A stretch of 64,000 nt of DNA from Duganella sp. CF402 (GTDB taxonomy: Bacteria; Pseudomonadota; Gammaproteobacteria; Burkholderiales; Burkholderiaceae_D), in NCBI RefSeq assembly GCF_900109645.1, contig NZ_FOBG01000001.1, positions 2,958,262-3,022,261 on the forward strand, in the 5' to 3' direction. Each line of letters begins with the position of its first letter. The stretch's first letter is position 1. Positions 54,714-62,206 of this stretch are shown here, one piece after another. The notes beneath the pieces are model-generated. The model was not told the origin of the DNA. It was given only the letters and a program-made list of their open reading frames with translations, and ran no database searches. The translations under genes and the position numbers were made by a program.

Positions 54714-55087
54714 GCCAAGCATCGTTTGACGCAAGTATCCCTGTACTGACGGAAGTATTGAAAGCGGAACCGCTGGGCGAGGAGGGCGCCGCACCACCAC
54801 CAGCCTCCGTCGCCGAACAACTGGAAGCCGCCGCCATCGACGGCTGGACCGAAGCCGAATGGGCGATGATGGAACACCGCCTGGCATCGCGCATCATGCA
54901 CCAGCTGCAATCGCGGGTGGATTTCGTGCTGGAGCAGCGCATCAAGGACAGCATGGCGGAAGTGCTGAGCCATGCCTTGCATGACCTCACCAACGAAATC
55001 CGCATCGGCCTGCACGATACGATAGAGAAAATCGTCTCGCGCGCTGTCTCGCAAGAAATCACCCACCTGCAAGCGCAGAAAAAGTAA
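54710..55087 (+). CDS. Small helical protein coupled to holC, function unknown
   Basis: 125 aa. The N-terminal 45 residues are Ala/Pro/Glu-rich and probably disordered. The rest is amphipathic helix: WAMMEHRLASRIMHQLQSRVDFVLEQRI...LSHALHDLTNEIRIGLHDTIEKIVSRAV, likely coiled-coil. The ATGA overlap with holC suggests a replication or nucleoid link, but I do not recognise a family. A hairpin follows 11 bases later. Confidence 0.75.
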   Translation: MSQASFDASIPVLTEVLKAEPLGEEGAAPPPASVAEQLEAAAIDGWTEAEWAMMEHRLASRIMHQLQSRVDFVLEQRIKDSMAEVLSHALHDLTNEIRIGLHDTIEKIVSRAVSQEITHLQAQKK

Positions 55088-55098
55088 GTCCTCCGCCC

Positions 55099-55128
55099 CG
55101 ATCCGTGCCCATGCTGGTGCACGGATCG
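55099..55128 (+). terminator. Hairpin after the holC operon
   Basis: 10-bp perfect stem CGATCCGTGC (55099-55108) / GCACGGATCG (55119-55128), loop CCATGCTGGT. No T run, so intrinsic termination would be weak. Confidence 0.45.
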
Positions 55129-55261
55129 CACCACCCTGAAGCAGGTTTGCCTCAAATCAGGGAAACGCTCCAAAAAAGTACAAAACCTCCGGTTTGCCGC
55201 TTTGCGCCGCCAAAAATTTGTTGTACCTTGGTGCCTTGCATACAACTTTGGAGATTGTCAC

Positions 55262-56395
55262 ATGCAGTTCAAATTCATTCCCCTCGCCATCGCCCTGGCC
55301 TTTGCCGGCAGCGCTGTTGCGCAAGAAGTGATCAAGATCGGTCACGTCGGTCCAGTCTCCGGTCCTTCGGCACACCTCGGCAAGGACAATGAAAATGGCG
55401 CCAAAATGGCGATCGAAGAATTGAATGCCAAAGGCATCAAGATCGACGGCAAGCCAGTCAAGTTCGTGCTGCAGCTGGAAGACGACGGCAGCGATCCGAA
55501 GCAAGGCACGGCCGTCGCGCAGAAGCTGGTCGACGCCAAAGTGAACGGCGTGATCGGCCACCTGAACTCCGGCACCTCCATCCCCGCCTCCAAGATTTAC
55601 CACGACGCCGGCATCCCGCAAATCTCGCCGGCCACCACCCAGACCAAGTACACCCAGCAAGGCTTCAAGTCGGTATTCCGCGTGGTTGCCAACGACGCCA
55701 AGCTGGGCGGCTCGCTCGGCAACTACGCCATCACCAAGCTGGGCGCGAAGAAGATCGCCGTGATCGACGACCGCACCGCCTACGGCCAGGGCGTGGCCGA
55801 TGAATTCGTCAAGGCCGCGAAGAAGGCCGCACCGAACGCCGAGTTCACCAAGGAATTCACCACCGACAAGGCCACCGACTTCAACGCCATCCTGACCAAG
55901 ATCAAAGCCAAGAACCCGGACCTGGTGTTCTTCGGCGGCATGGACTCGGTGGGCGGCCCGCTGCTGCGCCAGATGAAGGCGCTGGGCATCAACGCCAAGT
56001 ACATGGGCGGTGACGGCATCTGCACCGAATCGCTGCCGAAACTGGCCGGTACGGCCGCCGCCAATGGCGTGGTCACCTGCGCTGAAGCGGGCGGCGTCAC
56101 TGCCGAGCAGCAAAAGGGCATGGATGATTTCGTGGCGCGCTACAAGAAGAAGTACAACGCCGACGTGCAGATCTACTCGCCGTATGTGTACGACGCCGTC
56201 ATGACGATGGCAGCCGCCATGCAGCAGGCCAATTCGGCACAGCCGGCCAAGTACCTGCCGGTGCTGCAGAAGATCAAGTACCAGGGCGTGACCGGCCTGA
56301 TTACCTTCGACGACAAGGGCGACATCAAGGATGGCGCGCTGACCTTGTTCACTTACACGGACGGTAAGAAAACCAAGATCGAAGTAATTCACTGA
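55262..56395 (+). CDS. livK: Branched-chain amino acid ABC transporter, periplasmic binding protein
   Basis: 377 aa. Signal peptide MQFKFIPLAIALAFAGSAVA. Typical LivJ/K layout: IKIGHVGPVSGPSAHLGKDNENGA, VIGHLNSGTSIPASKIYHDAGIPQISPATT, then AVIDDRTAYGQGVADEF and PYVYDAVMTMAAAM. It delivers Leu/Ile/Val (or similar) to LivHM. The start at 55262 follows GGAG. It is 51 kb from livHMGF, which lacks its own binding protein, so a match is likely but not proven. A strong terminator follows. Confidence 0.93.
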   Translation: MQFKFIPLAIALAFAGSAVAQEVIKIGHVGPVSGPSAHLGKDNENGAKMAIEELNAKGIKIDGKPVKFVLQLEDDGSDPKQGTAVAQKLVDAKVNGVIGHLNSGTSIPASKIYHDAGIPQISPATTQTKYTQQGFKSVFRVVANDAKLGGSLGNYAITKLGAKKIAVIDDRTAYGQGVADEFVKAAKKAAPNAEFTKEFTTDKATDFNAILTKIKAKNPDLVFFGGMDSVGGPLLRQMKALGINAKYMGGDGICTESLPKLAGTAAANGVVTCAEAGGVTAEQQKGMDDFVARYKKKYNADVQIYSPYVYDAVMTMAAAMQQANSAQPAKYLPVLQKIKYQGVTGLITFDDKGDIKDGALTLFTYTDGKKTKIEVIH

Positions 56396-56406
56396 TCCAT
56401 AAAATT

Positions 56407-56431
56407 AAAAAGCGCCCTAGGGCGCTTTTTT
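56407..56431. terminator. Bidirectional terminator between livK and the cytochrome c gene
   Basis: 10-bp perfect stem AAAAAGCGCC (56407-56416) / GGCGCTTTTT (56421-56430), loop CTAG, ending in T6. Confidence 0.92.
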
Positions 56432-56751
56432 CATTTCTGGCTCAGGACCCATTTCACCAGGGTCTTGGCTTCCGCTTCATTGACTTGCGGATTGGCTGGC
56501 ATCGGGATCGCGCCCCAGGTGCCGGAGCCGCCTTTGATCACTTTGGCAGCCAGCTTGGCTTCCGCATCTTTCTGGCCGGCGTATTTGGCGGCAACGTCCT
56601 TGTAGGCAGGACCAACCAGCTTGGTGGCAACCGCGTGGCAAGCCATGCAATTCTTGGCCTTGGCCAGATCCAGGCCCGCGTCAGCCATAGCGGCCTGCGA
56701 AGCGAACGTCGATGCCAGTACTACCCCAATCATCATCAAATGTTTTTTCAT
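56431..56751 (-). CDS. Class I cytochrome c (c551/c552-like)
   Basis: 106 aa from the ATG at 56751, preceded by AGGAG. Signal peptide MKKHLMMIGVVLASTFASQAAMA. Single haem site CMACH near residue 35; the sixth haem ligand Met is in GAIPMPANPQVNEAEAK. It shuttles electrons in the periplasm. The donor and acceptor are not evident from context. Confidence 0.94.
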   Translation of the reverse strand: MKKHLMMIGVVLASTFASQAAMADAGLDLAKAKNCMACHAVATKLVGPAYKDVAAKYAGQKDAEAKLAAKVIKGGSGTWGAIPMPANPQVNEAEAKTLVKWVLSQK

Positions 56752-56833
56752 AGTGCTCTCCTGAGTAAGTGCTGCTAAACATTCTACCGCGTTTTGCTTG
56801 ATTACTTGTAAGATGGAGGCTAAGGAGGAAATC

Positions 56834-57055
56834 ATGCCACTGATCCTATTGATCGTCGCTCTGGTTGCGTTGCGCTACTTTGAAGTGTGGAAGTTTGCCG
56901 AATTATCCTGGTGGGCGATTGGCGCCCTGATGGTGGTGGCATTCCTGTGGTTTGAATTCCTGGAGCCGATGCTCGGCTTCGACAAGCGCAAAGCCCACAA
57001 CGAAGACGAAAAGCGCCGCAAAGCCCGCGTCAGCAAAACCTTCGACAAGAAATGA
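56834..57055 (+). CDS. Small Trp-rich membrane protein
   Basis: 73 aa. Two hydrophobic segments with several Trp (YFEVWKFAELSWWAIGALMV, FLWFEFLEPMLGF), then a highly charged Lys/Arg tail. This matches the betaproteobacterial small Trp-rich family (TIGR04438), function unknown. Start at 56834 is set by a strong AAGGAGG site 6 bases upstream. Confidence 0.85.
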   Translation: MPLILLIVALVALRYFEVWKFAELSWWAIGALMVVAFLWFEFLEPMLGFDKRKAHNEDEKRRKARVSKTFDKK

Positions 57056-57057
57056 TG

Positions 57058-57111
57058 TCGTTCCGGCGCAGGCCGGAACCCAATTGGGTCCCGGCCTGCG
57101 CCGGGACGACG
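57058..57111. repeat. REP-like palindrome, copy 2
   Basis: Nearly perfect 54-bp palindrome centred on CAATTG: arm 1 TTCCGGCGCAGGCCGGAACC (57061-57080), arm 2 GGTCCCGGCCTGCGCCGGGA (57087-57106). Each arm is itself a hairpin. It belongs to the same family as the repeat at 52030 and lies between convergent genes, where it could also stop transcription. Confidence 0.85.
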
Positions 57112-57114
57112 TAG

Positions 57115-58977
57115 TTACTTCCGCAGCTGCGACAGGTCGCGCACCGCGCCACGGTCGGCGGAGGTGGTCAGCGCGGCGTAGGCTTGCAGCGCTTGCGAGA
57201 CGTAGCGCTCGCGGTTCACCGGCTGCCATGCATCGGCGCCCTTGGCTTCCATCGCCACACGACGCGCCGCCAGCGTCTCATCGCCGATACGCAGATTGAT
57301 GGTGCGGTTCGGAATATCGATATCAATCATATCGCCCTCTTCCACCAGACCAATCGCGCCGCCCTCCGCCGCTTCCGGCGAAGCGTGACCAATCACCAGG
57401 CCCGACGAGCCACCCGAGAAACGGCCATCGGTGAACAGCGCGCACGCCTTGCCCAGGCCCTTGGACTTGATGTACGAAGTCGGATACAGCATCTCCTGCA
57501 TGCCAGGACCGCCCTTCGGACCTTCGTAGCGGATGATGACCACATCGCCTTCATGCACGGTGTCGCCAAGGATGGCTTCCACCGCCGCGTCCTGCGATTC
57601 AAACACGCGCGCCTTGCCGCTGAACTTCAGGATGCTCTCATCCACGCCTGCGGTTTTAACGATGCAGCCCTTCTCCGCCAGATTGCCGTACAAGACCGCG
57701 AGGCCGCCGTCCTTCGAATACGCGTGCTCCAGGTCGCGGATGCAACCGGTGCTGCGGTCCAGGTCCAGCGATTCATAGCGCTCCGATTGCGAGAACGCCA
57801 CCTGCGTCGGCACACCGCCCGGCGCGGCGCGGAACAGCTGGTGCACTGCAGGATCGTCGCTGCGCTTGATATCGTTGCGTTCAATCGCCTCGCCCATCGT
57901 CGGCGCGTGAATGGTTGGACGCGACGTATCCAGCAAACCGGCGCGCGCCAGTTCGCCAAGAATCGAAATGATGCCGCCAGCGCGGTGCACGTCTTCGATG
58001 TGGAACTTGTCCGTCATCGGCGCGACCTTGCACAGGCATGGCACTTTGCGCGAGATGCGGTCGATGTCGGCCATCGTGAAGTCCACGCCCGCTTCGTGCG
58101 CTGCGGCCAGCAAGTGCAGCACGGTGTTGGTCGACCCCCCCATCGACACATCCAGCGCCATCGCGTTTTCCCAGGTCGCCTTGGTGGCGATGGAGCGCGG
58201 CAGGATGCTGTAGTCGTCCTGCTCGTAGTGGCGCTTGGCCAGTTCCACGATCAGGCGGCCGGCGCGCAGGAACAGCTGTTCGCGGTCCGAGTGCGTCGCG
58301 ACGATGGTGCCATTACCCGGCAGCGACAGGCCCAGTGCTTCGGTCAGGCAGTTCATCGAGTTGGCGGTGAACATGCCGGAGCACGAACCGCAGGTCGGGC
58401 AGGCGGAACGCTCGATCTCGGCCACGTCGGCATCGCTGACGGTGGCGTCGCCGGCCTTGATCATGGCGTCCACCAGATCCAGCTTGATGATCTTCTGGCC
58501 GCCATTGACGACCTTGACTACCTTGCCCGCTTCCATCGGACCGCCCGATACGAACACCACCGGGATGTTCAAACGCATGGCAGCCATCAGCATGCCCGGC
58601 GTGATCTTGTCGCAGTTGGAGATGCAGACCATCGCATCGGCGCAGTGGGCGTTGACCATGTACTCGACCGAGTCGGCGATCAGGTCGCGCGACGGCAGCG
58701 AATACAGCATGCCGCCGTGGCCCATCGCGATACCGTCGTCGACGGCGATGGTATTGAATTCTTTCGCCACGCCGCCCGCTTTTTCAATCTCGCGCGCTAC
58801 CAGCTGGCCCAGATCCTTCAGGTGCACGTGGCCCGGCACGAACTGGGTGAAGGAGTTGACCACGGCCACGATCGGTTTATCGAAGTCGCCATCTTTCATG
58901 CCGGTGGCGCGCCAGAGCGCGCGTGCGCCGGCCATGTTGCGGCCATGAGTGGTGGTACGGGAACGGTATTGCGGCAT
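57115..58977 (-). CDS. ilvD: Dihydroxy-acid dehydratase
   Basis: 620 aa, normal IlvD length. Cluster and metal motifs are [33 protein letters not shown] and [20 protein letters not shown]. It dehydrates the dihydroxy acids of the Val/Ile pathway. It is divergent from a LysR-family gene, with a T-N11-A dyad between them (59055-59079), so regulation by that LysR protein is likely. Confidence 0.97.
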   Translation of the reverse strand: MPQYRSRTTTHGRNMAGARALWRATGMKDGDFDKPIVAVVNSFTQFVPGHVHLKDLGQLVAREIEKAGGVAKEFNTIAVDDGIAMGHGGMLYSLPSRDLIADSVEYMVNAHCADAMVCISNCDKITPGMLMAAMRLNIPVVFVSGGPMEAGKVVKVVNGGQKIIKLDLVDAMIKAGDATVSDADVAEIERSACPTCGSCSGMFTANSMNCLTEALGLSLPGNGTIVATHSDREQLFLRAGRLIVELAKRHYEQDDYSILPRSIATKATWENAMALDVSMGGSTNTVLHLLAAAHEAGVDFTMADIDRISRKVPCLCKVAPMTDKFHIEDVHRAGGIISILGELARAGLLDTSRPTIHAPTMGEAIERNDIKRSDDPAVHQLFRAAPGGVPTQVAFSQSERYESLDLDRSTGCIRDLEHAYSKDGGLAVLYGNLAEKGCIVKTAGVDESILKFSGKARVFESQDAAVEAILGDTVHEGDVVIIRYEGPKGGPGMQEMLYPTSYIKSKGLGKACALFTDGRFSGGSSGLVIGHASPEAAEGGAIGLVEEGDMIDIDIPNRTINLRIGDETLAARRVAMEAKGADAWQPVNRERYVSQALQAYAALTTSADRGAVRDLSQLRK

Positions 58978-59054
58978 GATGATTCTCCAATGGTAAGGCT
59001 AGCCTAAGAGTGTGCGACTACCCTGCCACCATGTCAAATATCCGATTTCCGCAC

Positions 59055-59079
59055 CTGTGATTCGTATAAAATATCACAG
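59055..59079. promoter_or_regulatory. LysR-type T-N11-A box between ilvD and lysR
   Basis: CTGTGAT (59055-59061), 11 bases, ATCACAG (59073-59079): perfect 7-bp arms with the exact LysR T-N11-A spacing. It is centred about 90 bases from ilvD and 37 bases from the LysR gene start. Confidence 0.75.
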
Positions 59080-59103
59080 ATAACAAATTGCATAGTTAAC
59101 CAT

Positions 59104-60000
59104 ATGGAACTGCGCCAGCTCCGCTACTTCACCACCGTGGCCGAAGAACTCCACTTCGGCAAGGCCGCGCTGCGCCTGCACATGACGCAGCCGCCGCTGT
59201 CGCAGACCATCCAGGCGCTGGAGGAAGAACTGGGCGCCGCGCTGTTCGAGCGCAACCGGCGCGGCGTGGCGCTGACGCCGGCCGGCCTGGCGCTGCTGCC
59301 GGAAGCGCGCCGCATGCTGGCGCAGGCGCAGGAACTGCCGCAACTGGTGCAGCGCGCCGCCGCCGGCGAGGTAGGCCGCCTGACGCTGGCCTTCGTCTCC
59401 TCGGCCGATTACAGCGTGCTGCCGCCGTTTTTGCGCGCCTACCGCGCCGCCTACCCGCAAGTGCAGATCACGCTGCAGGAAGCCACCTCCGACCTGCAAC
59501 TGGACGACCTGCTGCACAACCGCATCGACGCCGGCCTGCTGATCCCGCCGCTGCCCGACAAGGCGAAGCAGGAACTGGACTACCTGCCGGTGCTGAACGA
59601 GCCGCTGGTGCTGGCCCTGCCCGCCGGCCTGCCGGCGCTGAAGAAGAAAGGCAAGCTGAAACTCTCAGCGCTGCCGCAGCTCCCGCTCATCATCTTCCCG
59701 CGCGCGATTGCGCCGGCGCTGCACGACGCCATTCTGTCGGTATTCCGCGAAGCCGGCATCACGCCGCAGATCGGGCAGGAAGCGATCCAGATGCAAACCA
59801 TCGTCAGCCTGGTGTCGGCCGGCATCGGCATGGCGCTGGTGCCGCAGTCGGTCTCCAACCTGATGCGGACCGGGGTAGAATACCGGGCGCTGGCCGACGC
59901 CACGCCGCTGGTCGAAACCGGCCTCGCATGGCGGCGCGATAATGCCTCGCCGGTACTGCACGGCTTTTTGGAACTACTGAGAAAGAACACCCTATGCTGA
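59104..60000 (+). CDS. LysR-family transcriptional regulator next to ilvD
   Basis: 298 aa. It begins MELRQLRYFTTVAEELHFGKAALRLHMTQPPLSQTIQALEEELGAALFERN, the LysR HTH, followed by the effector domain (LTLAFVSSADYSVLPPFLRAY...). It belongs to the CatR/BenM-AlsR-like type by sequence feel; the effector is unknown. It is divergent from ilvD and overlaps lgt by 7 bases. Confidence 0.93.
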   Translation: MELRQLRYFTTVAEELHFGKAALRLHMTQPPLSQTIQALEEELGAALFERNRRGVALTPAGLALLPEARRMLAQAQELPQLVQRAAAGEVGRLTLAFVSSADYSVLPPFLRAYRAAYPQVQITLQEATSDLQLDDLLHNRIDAGLLIPPLPDKAKQELDYLPVLNEPLVLALPAGLPALKKKGKLKLSALPQLPLIIFPRAIAPALHDAILSVFREAGITPQIGQEAIQMQTIVSLVSAGIGMALVPQSVSNLMRTGVEYRALADATPLVETGLAWRRDNASPVLHGFLELLRKNTLC

Positions 60001-60851
60001 TACACCCGATGCCCGACCCCATCGCCCTGCAACTGGGGCCAGTCGCCATCCACTGGTATGGCCTGATGTACGTGCTGGCCTTTGCGCTGTTCATCGCGCT
60101 GGGCCGGGTGCGCATCAAGCAGCCGCACATCGCCGCGCAGCAGTGGAAGAAGGAAGACCTGGACGACATGCTGTTCTACGGCATGATGGGCGTGATTATC
60201 GGCGGCCGCCTGGGTGAAGTGCTGTTCTACGAACCGCTCAAATACTTCTCCGATCCGATTGAAATCTTCAAGGTCTGGCACGGCGGCATGTCCTTCCACG
60301 GCGGCTTCATCGGCGTGCTGGTGGCGATGTCGATCTGGGCGCGCAAGGCCGGCCGCAACCTGCTGGATGTGTACGACTTCATCGCGCCGCTGGTGCCGCT
60401 CGGTTATGCGGCGGGCCGTCTCGGCAACTTCATCAACGCCGAACTGCCAGGCCGCGTGGTGAGCGATCAATCGCTGCCGTGGGCCATGCTGTGGCCGGAC
60501 ATCCGCTACCCGCTGCATCCGGATCCGGTGTTCCTGCAAGGCCTGCGCCATCCATCGCCGCTGTACCAGCTGCTGATTGATGGCCTGATCGTGTTCGTGA
60601 TTTTGTGGCTGTATGCCCGCAAGGAGCGTCCACGGTTGGCGGTCGGCGCGTTCTATACCCTGCTGTATGGCTGCGCGCGATTCTTCACCGAGTATTTCCG
60701 CACGCCGGACTGGGAGCGCGTCATTGCCGGCGTACCGATCACCTCCGGCCAGGCGCTGTCGCTGCCGATGATTATCGGCGCGATCATCATGCTGGTGTGG
60801 GCTTACAAAGTACGCCAGCGCGGCGCACCACCAGTCATTTCAAAAGCTTGA
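59994..60851 (+). CDS. lgt: Prolipoprotein diacylglyceryl transferase
   Basis: 285 aa, seven membrane segments. Family motifs HGGMSFHGGFIGV, YAAGRLGNFINAELPGR and YPLHPDPVFLQGL...PSPLYQ are present. It attaches diacylglycerol to lipobox cysteines in the inner membrane, the first step for the several lipoproteins in this window. It overlaps the LysR gene by 7 bases and the convergent EVE gene by 17. Confidence 0.97.
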   Translation: MLIHPMPDPIALQLGPVAIHWYGLMYVLAFALFIALGRVRIKQPHIAAQQWKKEDLDDMLFYGMMGVIIGGRLGEVLFYEPLKYFSDPIEIFKVWHGGMSFHGGFIGVLVAMSIWARKAGRNLLDVYDFIAPLVPLGYAAGRLGNFINAELPGRVVSDQSLPWAMLWPDIRYPLHPDPVFLQGLRHPSPLYQLLIDGLIVFVILWLYARKERPRLAVGAFYTLLYGCARFFTEYFRTPDWERVIAGVPITSGQALSLPMIIGAIIMLVWAYKVRQRGAPPVISKA

Positions 60852-61293
60852 CGATGGCTTTCCATTGCGCCGGTGTGACCGGCGTGATGGACAGGCGGCT
60901 GCCCTTCTGCAGCACTACCATGTCTTCCAGCGCGGGGATCGTCCGCATCTCCGCCAGTGACAACAGGCGCGTTTTCTGCGTGCCCTGCACATCAATCGAA
61001 ATCCAGCGCGGCTGCTCCTGCGTGGCCTTGGCGTCGTAATATTTGCTCTTGCTATCGAACTGCGAGGCGTCCGGATAAGGAGTGCTCACTATCTGCGCCA
61101 GCCCTGCAATGCCGGGCTCCGGGCAGCTGGAGTGATAGAACAGCACACCATCACCGACCTGCATCTGGTCGCGCATGAAATTGCGCGCCTGGTAGTTGCG
61201 CACGCCGAACCACGCGGTGGTCTGCTGCGGCGACGCCATCACGTCATCAATACTCACTTCATCCGGTTCGGATTTCATCAGCCAATATTGCAT
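60835..61293 (-). CDS. EVE-domain protein
   Basis: 152 aa from the ATG at 61293. It starts MQYWLMKSEPDEVSIDDV and has TAWFGVRNYQARNFMRDQMQVGDGVLFYHS and RWISIDVQGTQKTRLLSLAEM, the EVE (PUA-like) fold, thought to bind modified nucleic acid bases. Role unknown. Its 3' end overlaps lgt by 17 bases on the other strand. Confidence 0.93.
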   Translation of the reverse strand: MQYWLMKSEPDEVSIDDVMASPQQTTAWFGVRNYQARNFMRDQMQVGDGVLFYHSSCPEPGIAGLAQIVSTPYPDASQFDSKSKYYDAKATQEQPRWISIDVQGTQKTRLLSLAEMRTIPALEDMVVLQKGSRLSITPVTPAQWKAIVKLLK

Positions 61294-61309
61294 GCATATC
61301 TCCAGACGA

Positions 61310-61349
61310 AAAAAAAGCGGCTGCGCATTCACATGCTAACAACCGCTTC
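61310..61349 (-). terminator. Terminator downstream of the 6S RNA gene
   Basis: On the minus strand: AGCGGTTG stem pairing with CAGCCGCT, with an inner GCAT-GTGA-ATGC hairpin, followed by eight T. Confidence 0.8.
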
Positions 61350-61360
61350 TTTTGATATAA

Positions 61361-61537
61361 GGCCCCGCCTGTGCCGTCTTGCCGGCATCCCGAACCTAAA
61401 AGGCTCAGGTGGTCACGGTTAGTTCAATTTCGGGTTCATCGGACTAGCGACGCTCTCGCCCACCGAACAAATTTCCACGACCGGTGCAAACAAATGGTTC
61501 AAGGAATATATGACAAGTCTCGAACACCGCAGGGTGA
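61361..61537 (-). ncRNA. ssrS: 6S RNA
   Basis: About 177 nt on the minus strand. The ends pair: 5' CCCTGC with 3' GCGGGG, and the 5' part reads CCCTGCGGTGTTCG, the common start of proteobacterial 6S RNA. The sequence can form a long stem with a central bubble (around CCTTGAACC and the opposite strand). Position next to zapA is the conserved location of ssrS. 6S RNA binds sigma-70 RNA polymerase in stationary phase. End coordinates are approximate; no covariance search was possible. Confidence 0.75.
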
Positions 61538-61585
61538 AACAGAGTTTACTCTTTTGTGCGCTGCAAAGGAAGGCCGATTTACAAA

Positions 61586-61897
61586 TTAAAACAGCGCTTC
61601 CTGCGGCGTCAGGGCGGCGTCCAGCACTTTGTGCATGGCAGCCATCTTGGTCTGCACTTCCAGCATCGACATGTCAGACAACGGTCCCTGTGGTGCTTTC
61701 ACCGACAGGAATTCGCCGGCCATGCTCAGTGCCGCCATCACGGCGATACGGTCGGTGCCCTTGACTTTACCGGCGTCGCGGATCGCGCACATCTTGCGGT
61801 CCACAAAGGCGACCGCCTTGCGCAGCGCCGCCTCCTCATCCTCTTTGCAAGCCAGCTTGTACGGCTGGCCCATGATGGTGACATCCAGCTGAATCAT
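61586..61897 (-). CDS. zapA: Cell division protein ZapA
   Basis: 103 aa. N-terminal MIQLDVTIMGQPYKLACKEDEEAALRKAVAFVDRKM matches ZapA, followed by a helix (RIAVMAALSMAGEFLSVK) that dimerises. ZapA crosslinks FtsZ filaments at the septum. Its start overlaps the upstream coiled-coil gene by 4 bases. Confidence 0.93.
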   Translation of the reverse strand: MIQLDVTIMGQPYKLACKEDEEAALRKAVAFVDRKMCAIRDAGKVKGTDRIAVMAALSMAGEFLSVKAPQGPLSDMSMLEVQTKMAAMHKVLDAALTPQEALF

Positions 61898-62136
61898 TGC
61901 GCATCCTCGTTTTCTGGAAGCTTGTCATCGGTATCGGCGCTGTCGAGGCCGGGGATCGATCCCAGCAAAGCTTCGAGGCGGCCGGAGGCTTCACCCAGCC
62001 GGCGCTGATAGCCCATGTTCTCCACCACGAGAGCGGCATTGGCCTGGCGCAGTTGCGCATTTTCCCGGCGCAGCGCGGCGGTCATTTCAGCCAGCTGGTC
62101 GATTTTATCGGAGAGGTCTTGGAATTCGGAAATCAT
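61894..62136 (-). CDS. ZapB-like coiled-coil protein
   Basis: 80 aa from the ATG at 62136. Residues 1-55 are one coiled coil (MISEFQDLSDKIDQLAEMTA...LRRENAQLRQANAALVVEN), like the short ZapB, then an acidic tail. It overlaps zapA by 4 bases (ATGA), the usual beta-proteobacterial pairing of a small coiled-coil partner with zapA. Confidence 0.8.
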   Translation of the reverse strand: MISEFQDLSDKIDQLAEMTAALRRENAQLRQANAALVVENMGYQRRLGEASGRLEALLGSIPGLDSADTDDKLPENEDAQ

Positions 62137-62206
62137 CCCGCCACTATAGGGAGCGGGCGGGATGCCGTCAACCGAATCGCGTGTTTGCAACCAACAAGCA
62201 CGCGAT

